From contig DGHR01000015.1 of assembly GCA_002392745.1 (NCBI GenBank), positions 1 to 34,669 on the forward strand: 34,669 nucleotides of DNA. The letters run 5' to 3'. The position numbers and the translations under genes were made by a program. The notes beneath the pieces were generated by a model that saw nothing but the letters and a program-made list of their open reading frames with translations, had not been told where the DNA came from and ran no database searches. Positions 1 through 6,704 of the stretch are shown here, one piece after another (the first letter of the stretch is position 1; every line of letters begins with the position of its first letter). The stretch comes from Bacteroidales bacterium UBA3843. GTDB lineage: Bacteria > Bacteroidota > Bacteroidia > Bacteroidales > Paludibacteraceae.

Positions 1-10
1 ATCCCCCTTT

Positions 11-112
11 CTCCCTCCCTTGAGGGGAGGGTTGGGGAGAGGTTTCCCTCTTCCCTTGAGGGGTGAAGGGCTTTGCCCGATTGAATGTCCGCCGGACATT
101 CATAGAACAAAT
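11..112 (+). repeat. Dispersed palindromic repeat, copy A
   Basis: A GC-rich stretch of small inverted repeats. Positions 52-112 match the reverse complement of 5960-6020 at all but about three of 61 positions. Palindromes inside it are CCCTTGAGGG, GGGCTTTGCCC, and GAATGTCC / GGACATTC around a 3-nt loop. The block at 11-45 resembles the in-frame insertion in era at 30437-30469. It looks like a REP or MITE-like non-autonomous element; no transposase is present. Confidence 0.75.
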
Positions 113-293
113 CTTGGGTGGGGTTTTCTTGACCCTTTGCCGACACAAATACGCACCCTTGTTTGTGTTAAAGGGGGTGATTTCCGGGTGATTTCGGCGT
201 GATAAGGGGGTGATAAGGGGGAGATTTCTCTTGCGTCATAGAACGTTTGACGCCGGATTTCGGACTTTTTGAATAACTTTCCAAAATCCACTG

Positions 294-324
294 CAAAGAT
301 AATACAAAAATATCTTTTGTCCAA
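294..324 (-). promoter_or_regulatory. Leftward Bacteroidota-type promoter
   Basis: On the minus strand, TATCTTTG (-7 element, 294-301) is preceded by TTG (322-324) with exactly 20 bp between. It points leftward, away from pdxJ, toward a gene beyond the window edge. Confidence 0.65.
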
Positions 325-374
325 ATTTTTTTGCATAAAAAAATACATTATTTGATAAAAAAACGCCCTTGCAT

Positions 375-405
375 TTGCGTATGTGCAAAAAAAGCAGTAA
401 TTTTG
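375..405 (+). promoter_or_regulatory. pdxJ promoter
   Basis: TTG at 375-377 (in TTGCGTATG), 20 bp, then TAATTTTG at 398-405. Transcription should start near 412, giving a leader of about 20 nt before the ATG at 432. This rules out the upstream in-frame ATG at 369, which would precede the transcript. Confidence 0.85.
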
Positions 406-431
406 TAGCCGATTATAACAAAAGGCGTTAT

Positions 432-1154
432 ATGACCAGACTGAGTGTAAATATCAACAAGGTGGCAACGCTGCGTAATGCCCGCGGAGGCAACATGCCG
501 GATGTGCAGCGTTTTGCAGTGGATTGCGAGTTGTTCGGTGCGCAGGGTATAACCGTTCATCCACGTCCGGACGAGCGTCACATCCGCAAAGAGGACGTCT
601 ATCAACTGAAATCGATGGTGACGACGGAGCTGAACGTAGAGGGCAACCCGACGGACGAGTTTCTGTCGTTGCTGGAAGATATACGTCCGACGCAGGCGAC
701 GCTGGTGCCGGATGACCCGTCGCAGTTGACATCGAATCATGGTTGGGACACGCGTCGTCATCTGGATTTTCTGAAGGGTGTGGTGAACCAGTTGCATGCT
801 TCGCGCATACGTGTGAGCATCTTCGTGGACCCCGATCCGTTGATGGTGGAGTATGCGTTGCGGACAGGGGCAGACCGCGTAGAGCTGTACACCGGTCCCT
901 ATGCCGCACTATTTGAGACGGACCCTAAGCGTGCGATAGAGATGTATCGTCCTGCAGCGGAGAAAGCCCATGAATTAGGTTTGGGAATGAACGCAGGCCA
1001 CGACCTGAACCTCAAGAACCTGAAGCCGTTTGTACAGGCATTCCCATGGACCGCAGAGGTGAGTATCGGGCATGCCATCATCTGCGACTCCCTCTATCTG
1101 GGAATCCAAGAGACTATTCAGGAGTATCTGAGAGAATTGAGAATTGAGAATTGA
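432..1154 (+). CDS. pdxJ: Pyridoxine 5'-phosphate synthase PdxJ
   Basis: This is a cytoplasmic TIM-barrel enzyme that condenses 1-deoxyxylulose 5-phosphate with 3-amino-2-oxopropyl phosphate to pyridoxine 5'-phosphate, the last ring-forming step of the DXP-dependent vitamin B6 route. The 240-residue product has the family N-terminus (NINKVATLRNARGG), the HPRPDERHI phosphate/substrate segment and the late GADRVELYTGPYA motif. An in-frame ATG exists at 369 but lies upstream of the predicted transcript start, so ATG 432 is chosen. The last codons (RELRIEN) and the TGA stop lie inside a GAGAATT heptamer array, so the true C-terminus has been overwritten by or merged with the repeat. A 264-bp array-filled gap separates it from exbB; cotranscription is plausible because no promoter is visible there. 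Confidence 0.95.
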   Translation: MTRLSVNINKVATLRNARGGNMPDVQRFAVDCELFGAQGITVHPRPDERHIRKEDVYQLKSMVTTELNVEGNPTDEFLSLLEDIRPTQATLVPDDPSQLTSNHGWDTRRHLDFLKGVVNQLHASRIRVSIFVDPDPLMVEYALRTGADRVELYTGPYAALFETDPKRAIEMYRPAAEKAHELGLGMNAGHDLNLKNLKPFVQAFPWTAEVSIGHAIICDSLYLGIQETIQEYLRELRIEN

Positions 1155-1376
1155 GAATTGAGATTGGGGAAAGGAGCCAAGAGCCAAGAGCCAAGAATCA
1201 GGACAAGTTACTATAGACGACACATTTTAGTCTTTATTCCTTATTCCTGACTCCTTAATCAATTTGGTGATTGGAGAATTGAGAATTGAGAATTGAGAAT
1301 TGAGATTGGGGAAAGTCAAAAGTCGAAAGTCGAAAGCTGAAAGTCGAAAGTCGAAAGTCGAAAGTCGAAAGCAGGG
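1132..1376 (+). repeat. Compound tandem-array region between pdxJ and exbB
   Basis: GAGAATT occurs four times in tandem at 1132-1159. A 42-bp block containing these four units and a short tail (1132-1173) recurs identically at 1274-1315. Between them are GAGCCAA-type units (1175-1197) and TTATTCC-type units. AGTCGAA-type units fill about 1315-1376. GAGAATT is 7 bp, and each junction creates TGA, so three consecutive copies place a stop in all three frames. The pdxJ stop is one of these TGAs. Confidence 0.9.
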
Positions 1377-1418
1377 AAAGGTGAAAATTGTTAAACCATA
1401 AAAAATATATAGAAAACT

Positions 1419-2114
1419 ATGTTACTACAAGTTGTGACAGACACTATAGCCCTGCCGGCTATGGTAGAGGAAGCCGCAGAGCCTGTACAGGAATCCATCA
1501 ATCTATGGCAAATGGCGCAATACGGCGGTTGGATAATGATTATTCTGGCGCTGTTGCTGGCCGGTGCGTGCTATATTTTTATAGAGCGTCTGGTAGTCCT
1601 GAAACAAGCCACCAAGGAGGACAAGTCCTTTATGGACCGCATCCACGATTATATTCATGACGGCAAGATTGATTCCGCGCTGAACCTCTGCAAGCAGACC
1701 GACACCCCCTCGGCCCACATGATAGAGAAGGGAATCAGCCGTATCGGCCGTCCGATGCAGGATGTGCAGGTAGCGGTAGAGAACGTAGGCAACCTGGAGG
1801 TAGGCAAACTGGAGAAAGGTCTGGTTATCATGGCTACGATAGCAGCCGGAGCTCCGATGTTAGGTTTCCTGGGAACCGTGCTGGGAATGGTGCAGACGTT
1901 CTATAATATGGCTCAGACCTCGGGCGGCGTGATAGAGATGTCCGCACTCTCGACGGGAATGTACCAGGCGATGGTGACCACAATCGGCGGTCTGATAGTC
2001 GGTATTCTGGCAATGTTCGCCTACAACTATCTGGTGGCGCGCATAGACCGTGTAGTACGTCTGTTGGAGTCCCGCACGCTGGAGTTCATGGATTTGCTCA
2101 ATGAACCGGCATAA
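1419..2114 (+). CDS. exbB: ExbB/TolQ-family proton channel subunit
   Basis: This is the MotA/TolQ/ExbB-family inner-membrane subunit that, with ExbD, uses the proton motive force to energise TonB-dependent outer-membrane transport. The 231-residue protein has three membrane segments at about 38-57, 134-158 and 182-204. The last two carry the small-residue-rich motif (GAPMLGFLGTVLGMVQTF) and the TTIGGLIVGI segment typical of the family. The cytoplasmic loop between segments one and two is of normal size. It is followed by exbD (37 bp gap) and a TonB-like gene, a complete energising module. The gap to exbD contains repeats of TAAATCGTAAATG. ExbB is preferred over TolQ because of the adjacent TonB-like protein, although Bacteroidota naming is loose. 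Confidence 0.93.
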   Translation: MLLQVVTDTIALPAMVEEAAEPVQESINLWQMAQYGGWIMIILALLLAGACYIFIERLVVLKQATKEDKSFMDRIHDYIHDGKIDSALNLCKQTDTPSAHMIEKGISRIGRPMQDVQVAVENVGNLEVGKLEKGLVIMATIAAGAPMLGFLGTVLGMVQTFYNMAQTSGGVIEMSALSTGMYQAMVTTIGGLIVGILAMFAYNYLVARIDRVVRLLESRTLEFMDLLNEPA

Positions 2115-2151
2115 ATCGTAAATGGTGAACGACTAAATCGTAAATGACTTT

Positions 2152-2559
2152 ATGGCTCTCAAACGTAGAAATCGTGTCGAGGCGACTTTTGCCATGTCGT
2201 CCATGACGGACCTGGTGTTCCTGTTGCTGCTGTTCTTTGTAATGGCGAGCACTATGTCCTCTCCGAACGATATTAAGATCAACCTGCCTCAGTCGCGCAG
2301 CCAACAGGCAACGCGTCCCCAGGTGGCGAAAGTGTCGATTGATAATATCGGCAATTATTTCGTAGCGATAGGCAACGCCAAGCCGGTAGCCATCGATCCG
2401 GAGAACCTGGAGGGCTACCTGAGCGGCATACAAGCGTCCGACAGCACCATGTACATCGCGCTGCACGCAGACGAGGATGTGGCGTACAAAGAGGTGGTGC
2501 GCGTGCTGGATATCGCCAACGAACATCATATGAAACTGGTCGTAGCTACCAAACGATAA
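2152..2559 (+). CDS. exbD: ExbD/TolR-family biopolymer transport protein
   Basis: The 135-residue product has the standard ExbD layout: a short cytoplasmic N-terminus, one membrane helix at about 18-36 (SMTDLVFLLLLFFVMAST) and a periplasmic domain. The aspartate in SMTD at the start of the helix is at the position of the proton-carrying aspartate of ExbD/TolR. The periplasmic part ends with the HADEDVAYKEVVRVLDIA segment, matching the family's conserved alpha/beta domain. It lies between exbB and the TonB-like gene, so it should form the stator with ExbB. Confidence 0.93.
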   Translation: MALKRRNRVEATFAMSSMTDLVFLLLLFFVMASTMSSPNDIKINLPQSRSQQATRPQVAKVSIDNIGNYFVAIGNAKPVAIDPENLEGYLSGIQASDSTMYIALHADEDVAYKEVVRVLDIANEHHMKLVVATKR

Positions 2560-2560
2560 A

Positions 2561-2606
2561 CCAGATGACCAGATGACTAGACGACTAGATGACTAGTTGA
2601 CTAGAA
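2561..2606 (+). repeat. GACTAGAT-type array between exbD and tonB-like gene
   Basis: About five degenerate 8-bp units of the GATGACTAG type follow the exbD stop. They contain several in-frame TAG and TGA triplets. A TTG at 2597 inside the array is in frame with the next gene but is probably not its start. Confidence 0.8.
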
Positions 2607-2611
2607 TTGCA

Positions 2612-3424
2612 ATGACTAAGAAACAGAAACGACATATTATTGCCATCAGCGGCACCGTGCTTTTCATGCTTTTGGTATTCCTGCTGCTATGGTTCGTCTA
2701 TATGCGCGCTGTAGTTCCCGAGGAACAGGAGGGCATAGAGATAGCCTTCGGCGAAGTGGAAGAGGCCGGCGGATATATGGCTGAGCAGTCAGAGGCTGTG
2801 CCGATGCCTGAGCCTGTGACTGCCGCTCCGGAGACGTCTTCGGCTCCTTCGGACAACGACCTGCTGACCCAGGAAGACGAAGAGGCCTTGGCCTTGCGCA
2901 AGGAGCAGGAGCAGAAAGAGCGGGAGCGCAAAGCCGCCGAAGCAGCGGAGAAACAGCGTCAGCGCGAAGAGCAGGCACGATTGGAGGCGGAGCGCAAAGC
3001 CCGCGAGGCGGCAGAGGCTGCCGAGAGAGCCAAACAGGCGGAAGCGATTGCCAAAGCCAACGCCATGGGTTCGCTCTTCGGCAACACCGGCAACAACACC
3101 GGTTCGGGTGACAGCCAAGGCTCCGGACAGAAGGGCAACCCCGTGGGGCACGGTTCGGTTGGCGGAAACAGCTGGTCGCTCGCAGGACGCGGGATAAAAG
3201 GTTCGCTGCCGCTGCCGAACAATACCTTCAAACAGGAAGGCAGAGTGATAGTAGAGATACGTGTTAACGCCGCCGGCCAGGTGATAAGCGCTACACACAA
3301 GGGCGGAACGGTCAGCGACAAACAAACAATCCAACTCGCCCTTGACGCGGCGCGCAAAGCCAAGTTCACGGAGGGCGACCATGACCAGATAGGAACAATC
3401 ACATATAATTTCAAATTCAATTAA
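2612..3424 (+). CDS. TonB/TolA-like energy transducer
   Basis: The 270-residue protein has a short positive N-terminus, one membrane anchor at about 9-31, a proline/glutamate-rich stretch (about 35-90), a highly charged Glu/Arg/Ala coiled coil (about 92-150) and a Gly/Asn-rich linker. A C-terminal TonB-type domain of about 85 residues ends in ITYNFKFN. The long charged helix is TolA-like, while the C-terminus reads as TonB. It directly follows exbB and exbD, so it should transmit proton-motive energy across the periplasm to TonB-dependent receptors. ATG 2612 is preferred to an upstream in-frame TTG at 2597, which sits inside a repeat array and would add TRIA before the natural MTKKQKRH start. 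Confidence 0.85.
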   Translation: MTKKQKRHIIAISGTVLFMLLVFLLLWFVYMRAVVPEEQEGIEIAFGEVEEAGGYMAEQSEAVPMPEPVTAAPETSSAPSDNDLLTQEDEEALALRKEQEQKERERKAAEAAEKQRQREEQARLEAERKAREAAEAAERAKQAEAIAKANAMGSLFGNTGNNTGSGDSQGSGQKGNPVGHGSVGGNSWSLAGRGIKGSLPLPNNTFKQEGRVIVEIRVNAAGQVISATHKGGTVSDKQTIQLALDAARKAKFTEGDHDQIGTITYNFKFN

Positions 3425-3446
3425 TCGTAAATCGTCAAATCGTACA
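3422..3446 (+). repeat. AATCGTA-type array
   Basis: Three imperfect AATCGTA/AATCGTC heptamers fill the 25-bp gap between the TonB-like gene and the DJ-1 gene. Related units occur after exbB (2112-2150). Confidence 0.7.
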
Positions 3447-3449
3447 TTT

Positions 3450-3977
3450 ATGAATTACCTATTCTTAGACAACGGCTTCGAGGAAATCGAAGCTATCACC
3501 ACGATTGATTTGCTCAGACGGGCGAATATCGCCGTAACAACCGTGTCCATCACCGGCAACCCGATGGTGTTAGGTGCGCATAACATTGCGGTCGAGGCAG
3601 ACGGATTGATTGACAAAATCGATTTCTCGGATGCGGAAATGCTGATTCTGCCGGGCGGTCAGACCAAACTGGGTGATTGTTCCGCCCTGTGCGAACTGTT
3701 GACAGAGCATAACAACCAAGGCAAACTGATAGCCGCTATCTGTGCCGCTCCTACAGTGCTTGGCCGATTGGGAATACTGCAGGGCAAACAAGCGACCTGC
3801 TATCCGGGACTCCAGGACGCACTGGGCGAGAGTTATGTGGGCGGTCTGGTGGTGGAGAGCAAAAACATCATCACCGGCAAAGGCCCCGGACTGAGTGCCG
3901 ATTTCGCGTTCTGCATCATCGAACGTCTTGCCGGCTCCGAAGTAGCCGATGAGGTGTACGACAAAGCGCAGTATTAG
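3450..3977 (+). CDS. DJ-1/PfpI family protein (YajL-like)
   Basis: The 175-residue product has the DJ-1/PfpI fold signature. The nucleophile-elbow cysteine is Cys98 in AAICAAP, the family acidic residue is near Glu12 in NGFEEIEA, and the loop MLILPGG is at 64-70. DJ-1, YajL and ThiJ-type members are cytoplasmic proteins linked to oxidative stress and, in some reports, glyoxalase or deglycase activity; the precise substrate here cannot be told. The length matches YajL/DJ-1 rather than the longer PfpI proteases. It follows the TonB-like gene by 25 bp and is probably the last gene of that transcript, ending at the structured region and terminator at 3990-4134. Confidence 0.9.
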   Translation: MNYLFLDNGFEEIEAITTIDLLRRANIAVTTVSITGNPMVLGAHNIAVEADGLIDKIDFSDAEMLILPGGQTKLGDCSALCELLTEHNNQGKLIAAICAAPTVLGRLGILQGKQATCYPGLQDALGESYVGGLVVESKNIITGKGPGLSADFAFCIIERLAGSEVADEVYDKAQY

Positions 3978-3989
3978 TCGCGTTCGGCA

Positions 3990-4090
3990 ATCGGTTCGCA
4001 AAGGTCTGTACCGCTGTGCTCCACAGACGGGCGACCGATGCCTCCGCTCTCCCCACCGCAAACACTTCGTTGGTTTACGTTGGGGGCCCC
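3990..4090 (+). other. Hairpin-rich 3' region after the DJ-1 gene
   Basis: Several nested inverted repeats sit before the terminator. ATCGGTTCGC (3990-3999) pairs with GCGACCGAT (4031-4039) with one bulge and encloses GTCTGT (4004-4009) / ACAGAC (4023-4028). A 13-bp imperfect hairpin follows (4051-4063 with 4073-4085), then GGGGCCCC (4083-4090). It could be a structured 3' UTR or a decayed palindromic repeat. Confidence 0.5.
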
Positions 4091-4098
4091 ATTGATAA

Positions 4099-4134
4099 AA
4101 AATAGTCGGTATCTCAACGGATGCCGACTATTTT
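4099..4134. terminator. Bidirectional terminator between DJ-1 gene and queE
   Basis: A 15-bp stem (4099-4113 with 4120-4134, one G-U pair) has a 6-nt loop, with A and T tracts on its outer ends. It can terminate both converging transcripts. The queE stop codon (4114-4116) is in the loop, so the last five queE codons are one arm of the stem. Confidence 0.85.
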
Positions 4135-4797
4135 GTGTAATTGGACGCTAAGTCTCCAGAAGGGGTGCGAGAGAATGTAGCGGACGGTGTCGTTCAGATT
4201 GTCGTTGCGGTCGTCTTCCCATTCGTCAATCCCGCTTTGCAGCAGCCATTCGCCGTTGTATCGCAACGGCTGCAACAACCAGTGTTCCGCCTCTAACCGT
4301 CTCCTCCATATCTCGGGATCGTACTCTCCGGTATAGACCACTTTGACTTCGTCCACTCTATGCAAGGCAAGATGCGTCTCTCCTAATTCATCCCCTTTTT
4401 GGAAGGCGTTTCTTGTCGCTCTGTAGGGGTGTGGGTAAATCATTTTGGGTGAGCAGGTAATCCAGTCGATACCTTCCGGCAGCGGGCGTGTCCCGTTGGT
4501 TTCTATGCAGATATAAAACCCGGCTTTGTGCAACTCCAGAATGAGTGTGTCGTCCACCTGCAGGCTCGGTTCGCCGCCCGTCAGGACAACCATCCGCCTC
4601 CGCTCGTTGGGGATAGCGTATATGGCAACCGCCTCGGCTGTTATTTCTTCGGCCGTCATCTCCGTATAGTCTGCAAAATCCGTATCGCACCAGGGGCAAC
4701 GCAGATTGCATCCGCTGAAACGGATGAAAACAGCCGGAATGCCGCTATGACATCCTTCGCCCTGCAGGGTATAGAATATTTCGTTGACCTTATACAT
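4114..4797 (-). CDS. queE: 7-carboxy-7-deazaguanine synthase QueE
   Basis: This is a radical-SAM enzyme converting 6-carboxytetrahydropterin to 7-carboxy-7-deazaguanine, the third step of queuosine precursor synthesis. The 227-residue protein has the 4Fe-4S motif CNLRCPWC (Cys30, Cys34, Cys37), the N-terminal LQGEGCHSG substrate segment and TGGEPSLQ (73-80), which contacts SAM. It is last in the leftward order queF-queC-queD-queE. The gap from queD is a roughly 100-bp CTAG-rich array. Its stop codon lies in the loop of the shared terminator, so the C-terminal KIVGIR is encoded by the terminator stem. Confidence 0.95.
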   Translation of the reverse strand: MYKVNEIFYTLQGEGCHSGIPAVFIRFSGCNLRCPWCDTDFADYTEMTAEEITAEAVAIYAIPNERRRMVVLTGGEPSLQVDDTLILELHKAGFYICIETNGTRPLPEGIDWITCSPKMIYPHPYRATRNAFQKGDELGETHLALHRVDEVKVVYTGEYDPEIWRRRLEAEHWLLQPLRYNGEWLLQSGIDEWEDDRNDNLNDTVRYILSHPFWRLSVQLHKIVGIR

Positions 4798-4800
4798 TCT

Positions 4801-4901
4801 CTCTAGAGTTCTAGAGTTCTAGAGTTCTAGTTTTCTAGTTTTCTAGTCTTCTAGTCTTCTAGTTTTCTAGATTTCTAGTTTTCTAGATTTCTAGATTTCT
4901 A
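4801..4901. repeat. CTAG-rich 9-bp array between queD and queE
   Basis: About eleven units of the TTCTAGnnT type in near-perfect tandem fill the whole gap. On the minus strand the queD stop codon TAG is the first TAG of the array. CTAG is usually rare in bacterial DNA, so this concentration stands out. Confidence 0.9.
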
Positions 4902-5231
4902 GTCTCTCTCGTATATGGCTGTATTGCCTTCGGACTCTTGGACGGAGACTTTGTAGCAGTTCTCCACGTGGTCGCAAATCCATCGTGCGATGTTCTCTGC
5001 CGAGGGATTGACGTCCAGCACTTCATTGATATACTTGTGGTCAAAAGTTTCCTTGACCACCTTTTTGATATGCGTGAAATCGGTGACGATACCGTCGCTG
5101 TTCAGTTCCTTCGCCTTGCAATAGACTACAATAATCCAGTTGTGTCCGTGCAGGTTCTCGCACGTGCTTTCATACGACAGCGTCAGGTTGTGCGCAGCGG
5201 AAATCTCTATTCTTTTTTCTATGTAGTACAT
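4899..5231 (-). CDS. queD: 6-carboxy-5,6,7,8-tetrahydropterin synthase QueD
   Basis: QueD converts 7,8-dihydroneopterin triphosphate to 6-carboxytetrahydropterin, feeding QueE. The 110-residue protein belongs to the PTPS fold. The zinc ligands are visible as His14 (SAAH) and His28 and His30 (NLHGHN), with Cys24 as the catalytic cysteine, and DHK near residue 64 supplies the catalytic histidine. Its length is normal for compact QueD enzymes. It sits between queC and queE with array-filled gaps on both sides. The stop codon TAG comes from the CTAG array downstream. Confidence 0.95.
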   Translation of the reverse strand: MYYIEKRIEISAAHNLTLSYESTCENLHGHNWIIVVYCKAKELNSDGIVTDFTHIKKVVKETFDHKYINEVLDVNPSAENIARWICDHVENCYKVSVQESEGNTAIYERD

Positions 5232-5241
5232 GGCAGTAGTT

Positions 5242-5291
5242 ACAAATTAAAAATTAAAAATTACGAATTACGAATTACAAATTACAAATTA
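5242..5291. repeat. AAATTAC-type array between queC and queD
   Basis: Six or more degenerate heptamers of AAATTAC / GAATTAC / AAATTAA fill the gap. The queC stop codon (TAA on the minus strand, 5289-5291) is the outermost unit. Confidence 0.85.
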
Positions 5292-5942
5292 GTTATCGTA
5301 AATGGTGTTATCTTCAATGCCGGCTTGCGCGAGTGCTTCTTTTCGCTCGCGGCAGGTGCCGCAAACACCGCAGTGGTGTTCGCCGCCTTTGTAGCAGCTC
5401 CAGGTCTCGGCATAATTGATTCCCAGTTCTTTACCATGGGAAGCAATATCCGCTTTGGTCAGATGGGTATAGGGTGTGAGCAGTTGCACACCGTTCCACG
5501 TACCAAAATGGATGGCGTTGTTCATTGCCTCTACAAACTCCGGCCGGCAGTCGGGATAGATAGTATGGTCTCCGCTATGGTTGGCCAGCATGACGTATTG
5601 CAGGTGGTTGTTCTCCGCAATACCGGCAGCGATGGAAAGCATGATGCCGTTGCGGAAAGGAACCACCGTGGATTTCATATTCTCTTCATCGTAGTTGCCA
5701 TCAGGAACAGCGTCTGCACCATCCAGGAGCGAACTCTTGAAGAACTGCTTGATAAATGGCAGGCGTATGACCATGTGCGGAATACCCAAACGCTCGCAGT
5801 GCAGTTTGGCGAACTCCAACTCGCGGTCATTATGATTGCTGCCATAATGGAACGATAAGGCGTATGCGATACGATGCGCATACTCATAAAGCATTGTGGT
5901 GGAATCTAATCCACCGGACAGAACGATTAAGCTATCTTTCAT
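5289..5942 (-). CDS. queC: 7-cyano-7-deazaguanine synthase QueC
   Basis: QueC is an ATP-dependent enzyme converting 7-carboxy-7-deazaguanine to preQ0. The 217-residue product has the PP-loop SGGLDST (9-15) near its N-terminus and the zinc-binding cysteines 183, 191, 194 and 197 in the C-terminal CYKGGEHHCGVCGTC segment, both diagnostic. It lies downstream of queF and upstream of queD in the leftward operon. The 95-bp gap to queF carries a copy of the 61-bp palindromic repeat and an ACACTAA array. Confidence 0.96.
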   Translation of the reverse strand: MKDSLIVLSGGLDSTTMLYEYAHRIAYALSFHYGSNHNDRELEFAKLHCERLGIPHMVIRLPFIKQFFKSSLLDGADAVPDGNYDEENMKSTVVPFRNGIMLSIAAGIAENNHLQYVMLANHSGDHTIYPDCRPEFVEAMNNAIHFGTWNGVQLLTPYTHLTKADIASHGKELGINYAETWSCYKGGEHHCGVCGTCRERKEALAQAGIEDNTIYDN

Positions 5943-5959
5943 AATAACCTTTCCCCGGC

Positions 5960-6020
5960 ATTTGTTCTATGAATGTCCACCGGACATTCAATCGGGCAAA
6001 GCCCTTTACCCCTCAAGGGA
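5960..6020 (-). repeat. Dispersed palindromic repeat, copy B
   Basis: This is an inverted copy of positions 52-112 with about three differences over 61 bp, two of them in the 3-nt loop between GAATGTCC and GGACATTC arms. It lies inside the queF-queC intergenic gap, so the operon transcript would contain three consecutive hairpins. Confidence 0.85.
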
Positions 6021-6037
6021 GATAGATGGGATATTGT

Positions 6038-6514
6038 TTAGTGTTTAGTGTTTAGTGTGAATTGTTCGCGGAGACGTTGGGCTTTCAATTCCTGATGTTC
6101 GGCATCCGCATAGTTGGCGAAAGGATAAATACTGATTCCTCCGCGTGGCATGAAATAGCCGGTGACCTCCAAATATTTGGGGTCCATCAGTTTGACCAAA
6201 TCCTCCATAATGATGTTGACACAGTCCTCATGGAAGTCTCCGTGGTTGCGGAATGAGAAGAGGTAGAGTTTCAGCGACTTGCTCTCTACCATACGCTCGC
6301 GCGGGATATAACTAATGTACAGGTGCCCGAAGTCCGGTTGGCCTGTTTTGGGACACAATGTGGTAAACTCCGGGCAATTGAATGTGACGAGATACTCGTT
6401 TTCGGGATGTTTGTTCGGGAAGGTTTCCAGCACAGCGGGATTGTAGTTGTCGCTGTATTGCACATGCTGGTTTCCCAGCAGGGTAACCCCCTGCAGTTCT
6501 TCGTTTGTACGCAT
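6038..6514 (-). CDS. queF: NADPH-dependent preQ0 reductase QueF
   Basis: QueF reduces the nitrile of preQ0 to the aminomethyl group of preQ1. The 158-residue product is the short, unimodular type. Catalytic Cys54 (TTLCPKTGQPDF) and Asp61 are present, followed by the NADPH motif ESKSLKLYL (77-85) and Glu96 in FHED. It is the first gene of the operon behind a clear promoter (6597-6627). The last codons (TLNTKH) and the stop are encoded by ACACTAA heptamers, so the C-terminus has a repeat-derived end. No preQ1 riboswitch is visible in the leader. Confidence 0.95.
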   Translation of the reverse strand: MRTNEELQGVTLLGNQHVQYSDNYNPAVLETFPNKHPENEYLVTFNCPEFTTLCPKTGQPDFGHLYISYIPRERMVESKSLKLYLFSFRNHGDFHEDCVNIIMEDLVKLMDPKYLEVTGYFMPRGGISIYPFANYADAEHQELKAQRLREQFTLNTKH

Positions 6515-6596
6515 AATGTATTCGGCGGAATGCCGTGTTTTCAGTTTTTATTATGAGTGAGAGTGGAAAAACAATAGCACTCTCCAAAAGCGGGTG

Positions 6597-6627
6597 CAAA
6601 ATTACACAAAAAATCCCACATACGCAA
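6597..6627 (-). promoter_or_regulatory. que operon promoter
   Basis: On the minus strand TTG (6625-6627, in TTGCGTATG) is followed after 20 bp by TAATTTTG (6597-6604). The leader to queF is roughly 75 nt. The promoter overlaps the terminator of the surface-protein gene at 6608-6645. Confidence 0.88.
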
Positions 6628-6645
6628 GTATATGCAGGATTTTTT
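6608..6645 (-). terminator. Terminator of the 1229-residue surface protein gene, overlapping the queF promoter
   Basis: Stem of AAAAAATCC (minus strand, 6645-6637) with GGATTTTTT (6616-6608) and a 20-nt loop. The loop contains the TTGCGTATG -33 element of the que promoter, and the U tract lies in that promoter's 20-bp spacer. Confidence 0.8.
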
Positions 6646-6704
6646 ATGTGTTTTATCGAAAAAACGCTATGTGTTTTGTCGATAACGCTGTGTTAGCGGG
6701 ACAA

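Larger units (their letters stand above)
1..431. other. Intergenic region with divergent promoters and repeats
   Basis: No convincing gene is visible. The left part holds a GC-rich palindromic repeat (11-112) and degenerate GGGTGAT-type repeats (about 175-230). The right part holds two back-to-back promoters, one leftward (294-324) and one rightward for pdxJ (375-405). The leftward transcript would run off the window with a leader longer than 280 nt. In related Bacteroidales an NAD kinase gene often sits divergent to pdxJ; that this is the gene beyond the edge is inference. Confidence 0.7.

Noticed and set aside
369..431. Earlier in-frame ATG for pdxJ at 369
   Set aside because: It lies upstream of the predicted transcript start and encodes residues absent from the family; ATG 432 gives the standard N-terminus.
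2597..2611. TTG start for the TonB-like gene
   Set aside because: It sits inside the GACTAGAT array; ATG 2612 gives the natural positively charged N-terminus before the membrane anchor.
4801..4901. CRISPR array
   Set aside because: The units are 9 bp with no unique spacers; it is a simple tandem array. No cas gene is present.
6515..6596. preQ1 riboswitch in the queF leader
   Set aside because: The leader is short and I could not find the preQ1-I hairpin plus A-rich tail, nor a preQ1-II pattern.
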